This document shows positions 25,611-38,202 of a stretch of DNA of 64,000 bases, piece after piece. Origin of the DNA: Cerioporus squamosus (lineage: Eukaryota; Basidiomycota; Agaricomycetes; Polyporales; Polyporaceae); the NCBI GenBank assembly GCA_022592435.1, contig JABYQS010000154.1, forward strand, positions 1 through 64,000. Reading direction: 5' to 3'. The notes under the pieces were generated by a model. The model did not search any database, was not told where the DNA came from, and saw only the letters and a program-made list of their open reading frames with translations. A program made the translations under genes and the position numbers. Positions within the stretch are counted from its first letter, which is position 1; the number at the start of each line of letters is the position of its first letter.

Positions 25611-26836
25611 TCACCGCCTTGCGTATTGACCTCCGTGCTGCACCTGCGGCGCTCCCCACTGGGGTGGCGGCGCGGCACCGTCATGGCCAAAGCCTGCGTA
25701 CGTCTGCGGCGGAGGCGCGCCCGGGTAGCCGTGCTGCTGCTGATGATACATGTTCGGGTCGCCGCCCGCTGGAGCAGGCGGGTAGCCACCCGCGGGCTGC
25801 GCGTAATTGGGGCTGGTCGGGGCCGGGACAGCCTGCGCCTGCCGGGGCGAGTGCTCGAGAGGCATCTGGGGAGCGACGCCGGGAATCGCGATCGGGGGAG
25901 CAGGCGGGATCTGACCAGGGCGCGCGTGAGGCGACGCGCTCGGGCCACCCTGCGGCGGTGCACCGGACGCGTTGGGGACAGCCGGGGACGTGTTGCCCCG
26001 ACCCTGTGCTGCCGAGGAGGACGCGCGACGGCGCTTACGCGGAGGAGCGCGGTCGCCTGCTGCGGCAGCGTCCTCGCTCTCCTCCTGGGTCTCGTCTTCC
26101 TTGGCCGCGGAGCCGGAGCCGATGGCGAGCCCGCCAGGCACGTTCGGCGGGTGCTGCATGGGCATGGAGGTGCGGTTGATGGGCGCACCGACGGGCATGG
26201 ACGAGGGAAGCTGGCCGTGGGGCGCGTTGAGACATGCCTGGATGAGGTTCTTGCCTTCGGGCTGGGTGACGAGAGGCTGGAGCTTCGCGGTGGTGAAGGT
26301 GTAGACGAGGCCGGTCTCGGACACGACGAGGAGGAGGACCTGGGTGCCGGTGAGGGTGGAGAGCTCGTACGCCTGATTGACGCGTCGCGGGAAGAGGGAG
26401 AGGTTGAGGACGGGGCAGAAGACGGGGAGAGCAGCGGGTCGGAGGGACGAACCTTTTTCATGATACCCGCCTTTCGTTTTGAGAAGGTGATGTGACGTCT
26501 GGACTTGTCCTGAATGAATTCAATCTTGATCTTTCTCCTTCCGGCCTTCTTGTCGCTCTTGGGCTTGTCCTCCTCGTCATCGTCGTCCTGGCCGGAGTCG
26601 CCGGCGTCGGGGTCGTTGACGAAGCCGTCGTCCTGGGGCGCGGCGGGGTCGAGGTCGTGGCGGGCGCGCTTTGCGGACATGGTGGGGGACGCGAGGGCGG
26701 GGGGCTGGGGCATAGACTGGGGGCGGGGCGGCTGGGGCTGGTCTTGGGAGACGGGCTGCTGGTAGTGGGGCGGATAGGGCGGCGGAATGAGCGGGTTTGG
26801 AAGCGGCTGAGGTGGCTCGCCCCTGCGAAAGGCCAT
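25611..26836 (-). CDS. Mcm1/SRF-type MADS-box transcription factor
   Basis: Two exons (26836-26453, 26372-25611) give 381 residues. The MADS domain spans roughly residues 100-160: GRRKIKIEFIQDKSRRHITF, then SKRKAGIMKKAYELSTLTG and QVLLLVVSETGLVYTFTTAK. This is the SRF/Mcm1 class (type I) and not the MEF2/RlmA class. Such factors are nuclear, bind CArG-type boxes as dimers and recruit partner proteins; in fungi they act in mating, cell cycle and development. The intron cuts the MADS box just after IMKK in phase 0. The N-terminal arm is proline-rich and followed by an acidic block; the C-terminal half is rich in Pro, Ala, Gln and Gly, as in activation domains, with a basic RKRRRASS motif. The start is the first ATG after a TATA element. 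Confidence 0.92.
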
Positions 26837-26953
26837 AAGCTGGTTAAGAGGACGGGACGAGGGCGAGACGAGCACCCCCAATTCGGACGCGTACCAGAAA
26901 TGGAGAGGAGCTCTGAGAGGGAAATAAGATTCCCATTTTCGCTCACCCCTCCC

Positions 26954-26960
26954 ATATATA
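26954..26960 (-). promoter_or_regulatory. TATA-like element of the MADS-box gene
   Basis: ATATATA lies 118-124 bp upstream of the ATG at 26836, a usual spacing for a fungal TATA box. Confidence 0.55.
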
Positions 26961-29900
26961 CCCATCAAACAAACAACGCCATCGTCCCCGGCACATCCCG
27001 GCGTCCCACGCCACCGCGCCCTATCTTATCACGTCCCGAAACGACAGGCCCAGTGCGCGTCCTGGCCGCCCGCTTCCCTGTCACCCCTCCTTCCCTCTCT
27101 GTCCCACGCACGGCCCTCTCCATCCGCTCGTGACTCTCGCAGCAAGGCACGCCCCCGATCCAGCGACGGGCCTCCCATATCCGGCCCCCTTCCATCCCGA
27201 GCTAGCCGACGATCGACCTCGTTGCCGCCCGATTAGGCATCCGCCCAGATCCTTCCGACCGACGCGCCTGCCCTCCCCCGTCCGAGCCCCCATTTCCGCG
27301 CCCTCCTCTCGAGTCTGCACACGCACCGACGCCTCCTGCTCGCGACCAGCTGCTGCTGCCTCGCCTGCGACCCGGGCACGGCGCTGCGGAGGGCCGTGTC
27401 GTACCCATCACGAAGCACGCGGTGCTATACTTGGCTCCGGTAGTCATCCGCGGCTTCGTTCCGCATCTGGCAACTCTCTTGCCTCATTCGCTTGTGTCGT
27501 TCTGCCTCCGGCTCCCCCACTCTCTGCCCTCCTCGTCCTCGCCCCTCGCCGGCGTGCCCATATGTACGAGGCCATTGGGCCACATGCACGCAGACCCCCG
27601 CTGCCTGCAGACGTCTGTGCTCGGCCGCTCGCATGCACCGTCGCCCATCATGATGATTTGCTTCCGTCAGCCTCGGAATCGCACAAGCACACTTACCATA
27701 AGTGTCTGACACACCGCATTTCAAACCTCCGCAAGTGACTAAGTAGTACAAGTGGGCGTTGTCGTGCTCGTTTCACGCCCCGTCTGATTTGGGGCCGAAT
27801 CGCGGGTCATCCAAGCCATCCAGCAATTCAGTCAAGCCCAGTTAGACCGCATGCACAAGTGGGTTGGCCTCCCGCGGTGGGTTTGATCCGGGTACGCGTC
27901 CGGAACGCCTCTACTGAACGGCCGACGCCTCGAACCCACCAAGTACACCGAGCGTCGCGAGAGACACGGGCGACCCTCGCGCACGCAGCTGACTCCAGGT
28001 GGCGTACTTCTCTCGCCCGGGCCTTCGCCTTCCTCTGCTGATATCGCCGCAGATTGTTATGCTGATCCTCGAGATAGATGCACCCTCGGGCCCAGGTCGC
28101 CATGGCCAGGACGATTCGCCGTACGGCAGCTAGCGGGTATCCATCCGGTGTTCTCATGCTCTTCACATCGATGTGCCGGGGCCTGTATAAACCCTCCGTG
28201 CGCCCCTAGGCTGCGCCGACCTGCCCGCGGACAGAGTTCAAGTTGCTGTTCCCTCTCGCCGACATATCGCGACATTGCCTGCCGAACTTGCGGCGAGAGG
28301 TTAAGCATGTCTGCTCGCCGATAACCGCCCACGGTGAGTGAGCCTGCGGACCCGGTCGGTCGTCCCGTAGCTGACCTGTGTCTATCGACTGTTGCAGAGA
28401 TAGCGCACGAGACGTTCTAGGGCCGAGAGGATGCAGCAGAACATCGACAGTCGACTCAGCGAGGCCGCTACGCCTACGTCATAGGTCCGTATGCCGCCGG
28501 CCTCTGGTGTTCGCAGGGGCTGGGCCGCGCCTGCCGTTCTGGGGAGGGGATGCTCCCAGGCGAGGAGAGGCCGCCCTGCCGCGTTCTCGCCGCTCGCCCT
28601 CGCCCTCCTCGTCGCGCTGCCAGACAGGCTCAGGCAGGGCGTCGCAAGCACGACGCCGCGGATCGCATGCCGTTGTTGCCCACCTCCGCATCGGACAGAA
28701 GCCCTCCGCTGTTCCCTGCTGAGGCGTAGCGGCTAGCCTCGCGGGCTCCTTGCACTATCGGAGCCATCGCCTGTCCTTCTTTGTCCGACGCGAGCTCCCG
28801 TTACCCGAACGAGGGGAGACTTCTGTGCTGCGTCGCTGCAACCAACCGCTCTCATGTCTGTTTGTCTCAGCCCACAGCTGACGAGCCTCCACCGCGAACA
28901 ATTGCGTACGCTGAGAGGTGCGAATGCACCCTGCTGCTTCTCCTACCACCCCCATTCAATCGATTGTTCCTTCTCGACGTATCCGGCAAGCACCTCCAAG
29001 CACGCTATTATTCCGTACGTCACGCGCTTGACAATTGACTGGGAGAGACCCTGGCGCTCCCGCGTAAATCGCACTTTCTGCCACCGCCAGACGCCGCCGC
29101 GGCTGAGATCTCGCGCGCGTCGGCATGGTAACCACACGCAATGTATCATTGACTCCCCCGCGATTGCGCTTGTACGGCCCACCTCGAACTTCGAAATTCT
29201 CGGTGGGCGCAGCTCCAGATATGTGGTATGGCTCGGCGTAGGGCGGCATGTGCGAGTCGTTGCAAACGACTGCGGTGCAAGTCCGGAGATGCGCCCGCCG
29301 TCGGTCTCGATCAAGCGACCCTGGTGAGCGATTCAGACTTCCATGCACCCCGAGTGCGATGGCGTGCGTCGTGCTGCGTCGTGTGATGCTGAGGAGCTGC
29401 AGGCTACCTTGCCACTGACCGCAGACTGGGACTGAGGAGGGACCATGTAAGTTCCGCCTGCTTTCCTCCAAGCTTCCGGACTCCTTGACTGACGACGTTC
29501 ATCCACAGAACTTGAGATGACGGCCGTAGTTTGGCCAATGTACCTGCACCTCATTCCTCGAGACAGCGGACCGTGCAGCCGCCAACGTTCATCGTTATTT
29601 GGGACGATAGACCGTTCCTGGAACCTTCGTCCTGGTCCAAGCGATCCGTGCCACTCCCGGGCTCACGCCAACCCGTTGCAGCAGGCTCCAGCCTGCGCAG
29701 GCATCACCTGGGCGCAACATTCGACAGATCCACCTCCCGGGCTCCATCGGGCCCTCCGTAAATCCATACCGCGAAGACACTGGACAGTGACAGCCAGTGG
29801 CAGTGGCGTTTGTGCGTGAGTTAGCCCAGCCTGCCGGCGTATCTGTCTCAAGGCGAGGCTATCTCTGACCTCTGACCAGAAGACCAGGGAGAACCAGAAA

Positions 29901-32585
29901 GACGGTGGTCACCGGTGCGCATCTCGTGTCCGTGACGCGGAATGACGAATCAAATAACCACCTTCTTCGCACCGTGACTGTGCCTGCAGTGGGGAGTCAG
30001 ACGCGACGAACCTTCCTCCTCCAAGCCTCGAGCTCCCGACCGAGCGGACCCCGCGGATCGGTGCAGATGTCGTAAGTGTCGACTCCTGGCTCGCGGTACG
30101 TACTTGCTTACATGTTTCTGACTCGGAGTCCGGCTGCGCTGCATACGTGTTCGCTTTTCTTTCCGTTATCACAGGGAAAGTCCAGGAGCGCCCTTCCATG
30201 CCTCCTCGCCGGACTGCAGTTCAGCGTTCGGGCCTCAGCATGCAGGTCAATAAGCCATCGATATGCTGCCTGAGCCGTCCCTCTGCTGTCAGTGTGACCG
30301 CAAGAACCCCGGGGTCGAGCTCGACGCAAAGAATACAGTGCTGCCAGGCCGCTCGCACCATCTACCGCCTGGAGTATCGCGGACACCGACACCGACACCG
30401 GTATGACTCCCCGCGCGGAGCGCCACGTCCCAACCGTACGACGTCGGCCACGCACTCGTCGCCGCGCGCCCGGGGAGGTGTCAACTGCCAAATAGCCAGA
30501 TATCCCCCTTCACCGTGGCGCTCAGCACTCGACGGGATTGCAGGGAGATCCGGCCGTACTTATGCCGCGACTCCCGTCACTGGTACATGCTTGCTGTCGT
30601 CATACGAGCAGGCTGTAACTCACGCCGCACGTACTTATATATATCGCCCCTGTGTACGAACGAGATTCCCCGACATTACTTACCGTCCGGGACCCCGCAC
30701 CCAGCACCACACAGCACCTCGCACTCGAGGGCCCGAGTGGCCGAGTGTCCAGGTGCGCAGCGTCGACGGTCGACGGCAAACCACCCCGGCGAACCTTCCT
30801 ACCCATATATGGGCTCCTCTGTCCCTCTTCCGGCCGCAGAAGCGGGCGTCCCTCCTCTGGCCACGATGGCCATACAGCAGATCCGGAACAGCTGCCTCGT
30901 CGGGTTCGAACGCTCGACGCTGGCTCGAGAGGCGCCGCGGTCCGTTGGCGGTTGCACTGGGCACTGTGGACCTCAGTACATACTCAGTAAGTAGATGGGA
31001 GGAGGCTCAGGAGGGGGCTGGGCTGGGCTTCTAGCGGCCCTCGAAGTGACGGCATGGCCGTAACCGCACGTTCGCGTTCCGGCTTCGGCTTCGCGTGTGC
31101 GATCCGCTGGGGGGGCGGAGATGAGCTAGCACTGAGCACTGAATGACAGTTATTGAATGAATGGATGATGGTGTCTGTGATGATCTTCTCTCACTTGGGG
31201 GGGCTTCGCGGTGCCCGGGAGCTTGTGTGAGCGGCGAGTTTGGGATCGTGCAGCTGCAGCGAGCGGTTGCGTTCGGAGGTGTGCCTCCGCCGGTCATGAA
31301 TTTTTGTTTAATGGGATGTAGCACAGGAGAGACCAATGGTATATCATCGTAGCTGGGGTCACGGCGTACTTGAGAAGAACAAAAGACAGAAGATAAGTTA
31401 CGGTACAGCAAGGTATATAGCGGCGGCAGCAAGACCTAGCACTACAACACTACAACAGCGATGAGATCCTAGACGCGAATAACCAAGAGAGGGGGAGGGA
31501 GGCCGATATGAGTTCGGAGTGCGTTCAGAGTTCGTGATGTCGTGACGTGAGATGGGGCATAGATAGGCAGGGCTGCAAGCCGTCCAGCCAGGTCGGAGGT
31601 GCTGACCGGGGCTCGCAACACGCGGACAAGACAGAAGCAGGGTGAGGGGCAAGATGGATGGATAGACGCGGGCCGAAAGGGGGAACCGACACGGTGTGTG
31701 GGTAGCGCAAGCGGGGACAAAGTGGGATGTGGCGGGCCATGGGAACCCACGAGAGACGCCATCCAATGCGAGAGCACGCGTGTCCACGGCCCAGGCTCAG
31801 ACGCCAGCGAAGACGAAAGCTCGCGAAGGGAAGGCGCGGGAGCGACAGAGCCTGCGGTCTGGGACTTGGGCTGGAGGAGGGGCGGCTGAGAGGCTGAGGG
31901 ACTGAGATAGACTCCAGCCAGATGGTCGGCCAGCAAGCAGGGTGGACGACGGGTAAGTATCGGTCTTGGCACGGTGCAGCATGTGCACGCCCGTCAGCCT
32001 CAGCCTGCAGCAGATCTTCACGAACCGCGCATCCATGACAGGCCGCGCCCGCGGGAGATGGGGGATCGTGCCTTCGGGGGGCTGCGTGCACTCATAGTCC
32101 CAGATCGTCCTGTTCTCTCCCTCTTCCGTCTGCCTGCCCCCTCCGTTTCGCGCGCATGCAGGCTGCAGATGCATATGGTGCGAGGCGTGGCGGCGTCTCG
32201 AACGGGCAGGCAAGCGCGGTGGCGCTCGGGAGAACGAAGGATAGACGGTGGACGGCTCGCACGTCCGGATGTGTAGGTACGGTGTGCCTTTCCTGTCCAA
32301 AGCGTGCGTTGCACCCTGTTCCATCTTGAGCTCCAAACCCCGCCTAGACAGCGGTCACCCTTCCTCTTCCGCGGAAACACTTGCGGAGGGCATTGACACG
32401 GCCCATCTTTGGAGACAATGCGTGGTGGGATGCAGGATGCGGAGGCTGTCTGAATTTGCGGCACCGCAGCAGAGATCTGCGAACCCATACATGGTGCGCC
32501 CCACCACCGCCAGACCTGGGCTCGACCCGAAGAGGAGGGTCATGGGCGTCGAAGTCGAAGCGCACGCACAGGACCCGGGTCTGTG
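26961..32585. other. Long GC-rich intergenic tract, no supported gene
   Basis: About 5.6 kb with many overlapping ORFs on both strands, as expected of GC-rich non-coding DNA. None shows conserved motifs, a sensible splice pattern or a domain. It contains a small GACACC triplet run near 30380 and a TATATATAT stretch near 30640. It could hold regulatory DNA of the MADS-box gene, non-coding RNAs or an orphan gene that cannot be recognised by eye. Confidence 0.45.
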
Positions 32586-35500
32586 TCACGCCTTCCACGC
32601 GACGAAGATGCGCCCCGTCCGGCTGGTCGGGGGCGACTCCGGCTCCGGCTCGCAGGAGCGGGAAGACTGGATGGAGGGTGGAGGTGTCGGCAAGGGCGGA
32701 GTTGGGGGATCAGCCCCGGCGGTCGAGGGGCGGCGAGGGTTGCGCGTAGGCGCACTCTTCCTCCTGGGCAATCTGTCGACCTCGGCAAGAGGGCTTGGTG
32801 ATATAGCGATGTGTGTGTGACTGTGGGAGTGGTAGACGTGGTAGGCATGTCTATCGTCCCGAACACGAAGTGTCGCATCGGCATCCTCGTCGCTTGCCCT
32901 CGGACGGGGAGGGACCGGAGACGAGTTGCGCTGGGGGTACAGACGGCCGCGGATGGTCTCTCCGGCTGCCTGACGTTGCTGGTAGGCGGCCCAAGCCGCG
33001 CACATGGCGTGGAAGGTCTCGCGCTCTTCCGAGGTGCCAGCCTGGTGCGACGCCCAGCCCAGGCGGTCTTCGACAACTGCGCCAAGATACATGCGGTGTT
33101 GCATGTCCCTATCGAGGATGAAGCGGGGTTAGCCTTCGCAAACGGTGCAGCATAACGTGAGGAGTGGAGTGCGTTTGACATGCAACCCTTCAGGTGAGCA
33201 GCCTTTTTCCGATAACGGCCGCCCACCAGGCGTTCTACATGCCCCAGAGAAGGTGTGACGAGAGGCGGAAGCGAGGCGACTCACAATTCGAAGCGTCTCA
33301 TGAGGGCATCGAAGTCTTGTCTCGTCAGGTTCATTAGTGCATCGTGCTTCGGATGCCTACGCTGTCGAGATGGGCGCAGCGTGAGATGGTCAGACATGCG
33401 TGGTGCACCAGCAGATCTCGGAATCCGTGCTACACTTTCTTGGAAGTCCACGACCCAGTCCCACATCGGTTCTGCACAGCCGAGTACTTCGGCGACACGT
33501 AGCGTGAGCAAAAGGTTGAGCGAACGCGGGTCGAAGTTTATCGTTTTGTTCGGGAGAGGGTTCCTGCCCGCGACTAGGCGAGGGTTAGCTAGATGTGTCA
33601 GAGGTATGGGGGCGTTAGGGTGGAGCGGAAGGGCAGGGGATCGAGGGACTTGCGCCGCCGCGTCGCTCGAACGGCGGACGGCCGAGGGGGATAAACCGTT
33701 GTACCTGTTCGCATCCAGACCGACGAAAGGAGTAGTTCCAGCCATCAGGTCGTGGCCATGCATCACTTTGGGTATAGGGAACGTGAAGGAGCCCGGCGCT
33801 GTGGTGTCCGCAGGACTCTCCGACGTATGGGTATGATCCTCGCTGTCAGAGTCTGTCACGACTGCGCTATGTTTTTCCACTGCGATGGAAGAAGAAGAGT
33901 CGGACTGCGGATCGAACGCGGATGGTGCAGGCGGTGGTGGAAATGTGATGACGATGGGAGGGGGAGCTCTGACGTCTGGAAGATACTCAGTACATGCACA
34001 CGAGGACGACCTAGTCACCGACCTTTGAAATGCAACGGGAGCATGTTCGCGAGTATTGACACTGGCTCCAGATTGATGAAGCGTGCGGCATGCATCTCGT
34101 CATAGATAGTCTCGAGTAATGAGTGATCGTGGGGATTCATCGGAGGTCGATCCAGGTTGCGCAGTAGCATCGGTGTCTGGGCTGCATTACTGGTAGACGG
34201 TGACGCATGCAGTGGAGGTCTCGTGTCTTCGAACAATGGCCGTTGGACGTTGACCTTGGTCACGTCGTCGAACGAGTAGCTGAAAGCCAACGAACGACGC
34301 AGGGGCAGCGCGAATGAACTTGGAGGCGGCAGCGTCCGGTCCTGCTCCGACGAATGCGACGAGTCCGTATGCGGAGGGGTGGGTGGATGCCTCGGGTCCG
34401 GCGATTCAATGATGGCAACGCTCTCACGACGCGTCCCGGGAAGTGGAGATCTTCCTCCCACATCTTCATACACGTCAGGACACACACGCAGAAGCCACCG
34501 AAAGCGGACAAAAACGCACCTCGAAGGCGCCACCAGGCTTCATCACACGTGTAATTTCCTATCGCGGAACAGTCAGGGTCGGCGATGTTTGGCACGAAGA
34601 AGACATAGCGAGACGCGTACCTCTAGGAAGGCATCCCACTAGTACACGGGGCGTCAAACAGATGAGATTGACGATGGAGTGTGGATCTGACGGCGGCGAC
34701 ATACCTTGTCCTCGGGCACGCCGCGAGAGACCCGGACCAAACGGCTAGTAGTGGATGTGTATCAGATCAGATCTGTCCGCGATTGAAGGTGGACCTACAC
34801 GTAGTCGAATTCCTCATTGGGGAACGGTAGTCTCTCCAAGCTGGCCAAATGCGTCGATTAGCCGGAGTACTCGGTATGGTAATCAAGAAAGACGCGTTAG
34901 CCACCAAATCGACCTCGCACGCGAGCCATCACCGGTGCAAAGAGCACCAGAAGAGCGACACTGCACGCACAGTCAGATCTTGCACCGGGCGATAGGCGGG
35001 CGACAGGGGAACAGAATTCGGGGGAGTAACCTATAGTATGCCCATTGACTGCCTATCACCCGGTTCATGACCTTTGACTCCCCTATCGACTACCTATCGC
35101 CCGGTGCAGAATGCACCTTTGTGTGCAGTGCGAGCATGAAACACAGCAGGGATAGCAGACGAGACACCAATAGGGTTAGAATCGAGCGGCTCGCGTGCCA
35201 AGTCCCAGATCGTGGCCAAGGATCCCTGAGTATTCCAGATGGAGAGAAAACTCACAAGTTCGCTTGGACCCAAGTGATGCGGGAAGCAAGATCCCAGCAG
35301 CCCACCTGCAGTAAGTCCGGATGCAAGGGCACGACATCCACGCCTACCGCCATATGTCAGGGCAACACGTGTGCAAAAGGAACATAACTCGACCGACCGA
35401 CGAAGTAGCTGTCCTGTAATTCGTCCGATAGCTCTAGCTGCTTCCTTTCGTTTGAGCATAGTCTGATCGACGCACCTTCCATTCCCTCGCCGCAGTTAGT

Positions 35501-36668
35501 ATCCAAGTTCCGGTTCCTGAGGTTGTGTCGGTTTAGAGTGAATCATTGATAAGTCAAGCAAGCGTACCGCATCCTAGATCGAGACTGCGCATGCGTGATG
35601 TTAGCGGGGAACATATCGTGCGAACATCATAGCAGGTACTCACACCCTTGCTGGAGGTGTGTCAAAAACATGCATCGTGATACTCCCTCCGAGCTGCAGA
35701 TGCCATAGGTCGTCCCACACATCCCTGCATATAGTCAGCCGTGACTCGCATGCGGGCGGAACCAAGTCGACAGGCACTCACATGTCGACCATTTGCCTGT
35801 CATAACTCCGAGGGTAAGGCACCTCGCTCGCCGGAAACGCGTGGTACTTTCTTCCGCTCCGGATAACGAACTGCTCCTCCCGGGCCCGGATTTTCTGGCG
35901 CAGTTCCTCGAGAATCGTCCGGTCCACGGTCGAGAACGGCACGTCGCTCTTCGCGCTCTCGTCCTGCATGATCCGCGAAGTGTTGAACTTGCTGCTTTTG
36001 CTCTTCTTCCGCTGCAATGGGAACTCGGACCCTCTCTGCACAACGCCAGCCCGGCACATGAGCATGATAGACACCGACCGCGGCCCCGTCTTGGACTTCT
36101 GCCGCGACGAGACGCGACAAGGAGCGTGAACGGAAGACGTGCTCACCGGAAGCGGGAATTCCCAATCCGCAGCAGCATCTTCAGTGCCCTCCAGCTCCCG
36201 CGAGTCTGCGACTGTGTGGAGGTGGGATGCCCGCGATGGGATGCCGGAGGGCGTGGACGGGCCCGGCGCGAGGCTGGTCCGTGCCGGGTTTCGCGGGGGT
36301 CTCGGGGGCGCGAGAGGGGAGCCAGGAGGGCTGTTGACGGCGACAGTACGCGCGACCGCGTTGCTGTCGCGCTCACGGGCGGGGCGCGTGTCTCCACTGG
36401 AACTCGAAGGGCGCTTGAGACGGAAGAGCCTGCGTTTGCCTGAGAGGCTGCGCAGGAGAGGCTCCGCGAGTGCTCCGGACTGCTTGGGGGATATCGCCAG
36501 GGGCGATGGGTGGATGCGCGACGAGGGAGAGGTGGACTGAGCTTGGCTCACGGCTGCCTGTGCTTCCTTGACGAGCGCCGAACCCGTGCTGTTGGCGCGG
36601 CGTCGGGGAGTTGACTGGGATCGCGTTCGCTGGGACGGCAGGGCACTGGCGGTCGGACGGACTATCAT
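32586..36668 (-). CDS. Class I SAM-dependent methyltransferase domain protein, 15 exons
   Basis: Exons 36668-36147, 36035-35782, 35724-35644, 35584-35568, 35516-35476, 35413-35398, 35343-35256, 34840-34799, 34744-34705, 34638-34621, 34558-34520, 34463-34428, 34341-34023, 33975-33285 and 33108-32586 give 908 residues with phase kept at every junction. A basic, Ser/Pro-rich N-terminal 170 residues precede the methyltransferase core: VWDDLWHLQLGG, motif I VLDLGCGTGTWIL, VDVVPLHPDL, WVQANFLERLPFPNEEFDYV, then EITRVMKPGGAFEMWEEDLH. The downstream region has HDHSLLETIYDEMHAARFIN and LGWASHQAG, which recur in basidiomycete relatives. The substrate is unknown; small-molecule and protein methylation are both possible. 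The least certain junction is 34427-34342, where an 86-nt intron is needed to keep frame. Several exons are only 16-18 nt. Confidence 0.85.
34981..35108. repeat. 128-bp palindromic, MITE-like insert inside an intron
   Basis: A perfect 16-bp terminal inverted repeat: TGCACCGGGCGATAGG at 34981-34996 and its reverse complement at 35093-35108. The inner flanks are partly complementary too, and a diverged direct repeat (GACTGCCTATCACCCGG near 35047, GACTACCTATCGCCCGG near 35088) lies in the right half. It sits in the 415-nt seventh intron of the methyltransferase gene, whose other introns are mostly 50-110 nt. No clear target-site duplication was found. It could be a small non-autonomous element or a local palindromic duplication. 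Confidence 0.6.
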
Positions 36669-38202
36669 GACGGCGAGGACGAAGAGGTTGCGAAGTGAGG
36701 GTATGCAGTTCCGCGGGGTATCGGGCTCATGAGGGAGTTACAGCGGGTCGGCGGGCATCCAAATCTTCAGCAACGCAGCAGAGAGGTTTGAGCGGACGAG
36801 GAAGGCGATGGGTGGCCAGAGATGGATGTATGGAAGCAAGTGCCGGATACCCTTAGAGACAGCGGTCGTGAGCACAGGTCCGGTGGTGTGCGGTGTGCAG
36901 GCGAACCGCGCAGGGGGATTGTTTTTAGGGTCGTATGACGCCTCTAGATGCGGGGTGGGATGCGCGATGTCGTCGGCTCAGAGATGCGATCGAGTTCGAG
37001 AGGACTGATGGACTAGTGCGCAATCGATATGATGGTCAAGACCGGCGGAAACGTGCGGGACGTCGGGGGGAACGCTGCAGACAGAGGTCAAACTCATACC
37101 TGTCTCATGCAGCGAGCATGTCTGGCCTTCGCACAGGCAGAAGCAGTGTGTCCTCTGATATATGTGAGCACTTCGCACCCACGCCCGGTACTTATCGCGC
37201 TTGCCTATTGCTGGTGAGTATAGTCATGTCGACGTAAGTAGCCGAGCAGATTGCGCCCGAAGCCCTTCCAACCTTCCGGTTCGCTGCCAGCCAGCCCCAG
37301 CGTCACCGGTCGAATTTATCCCATGCTTAGAACGCATTAGCCTCGAATAGTTGTCCCCATTGAGCCCCATTGGTGCGCTTCTCGTCGTTGATCAGACATA
37401 CGAACTAGGCCCGACACGGGTTCTCGCTCCAACTTTTGCGCGTTCTTCTCTTCCTTTTGGTATGTCGGACATCCCCCTCTCCCACCGCGCACTGATAGAG
37501 CACTGTTTAGGAGGTCGTCGTGCATAATGTTGGAGAAAAGGCAAGCCCGGTCCCAGCTGTCTCACGTGTACGTCCCTGTCGAGAAGTTCGCCAATAGACG
37601 ACGTCTCGTAAGGATCTCTGTCAACTGCCATCCCGCAGCTACATCTATCCATGTCATCGCGACTGCTGTCTCGGACGGAGCGCCGAAATGGAAGGACAGG
37701 CCCGGTGCCTGGACACCCTCATTGTCAGGCAATGTCAGCTGTACCTCGCACAGCCTCTCTCAGTCTGACCCAGTCCGGGGATATACGGTACCGCTTGAAG
37801 GCAGAGATGCACACAGGAAACTCTCAAGAAACCGTCGACAGCGAGATGCCAGCAGATTGATCACTTACCCTGCTCTGGGCCCCGGCCAGCTGACGAAGAG
37901 CCTGAGGAATATCCTTCGGATGTTTGTGCGGCCCGCAAGAACGTTAAAGTACCTGCGGCATTCCACATGCAGTAGCTCCAAAGATTCAAGCATACTTGCC
38001 GAGTGGTCAGCCTTGGCCCTAGGCATGATGACCATGTGTAGGCTTGCAGCGTTCCAAGCTTGAAGCTCGAAAACGCACATCCGATGCAAGCCATCTTCCT
38101 GAACAATGCAGCCTATCATACACGCACTAGATCAGCTATCTTCCTCTGTACAGAGTTACTGTCTCTCCCCGAGGTATCCGATGGTGAGCCGACGCTCACC
38201 GG
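36669..38202. other. Intergenic, no supported gene
   Basis: Upstream of the methyltransferase gene and downstream of CDC37. Short ORFs only; an ORF over 37527-38063 has no protein-like motifs. Confidence 0.5.

Noticed and set aside
25626..26495. 289-codon plus-strand ORF
   Set aside because: It is the antisense shadow of the MADS-box gene, whose frame carries the conserved domain.
30147..31034. 295-codon plus-strand ORF
   Set aside because: Arg/Pro/Ser-rich sequence with no motif, as expected by chance in GC-rich DNA; other frames there are also open.
34520..34622. Alternative methyltransferase exon using the acceptor at 34623
   Set aside because: It keeps phase but loses the conserved EITRVMKPGGAFEMWEEDLH region; the two-exon solution (34638-34621 and 34558-34520) restores it.
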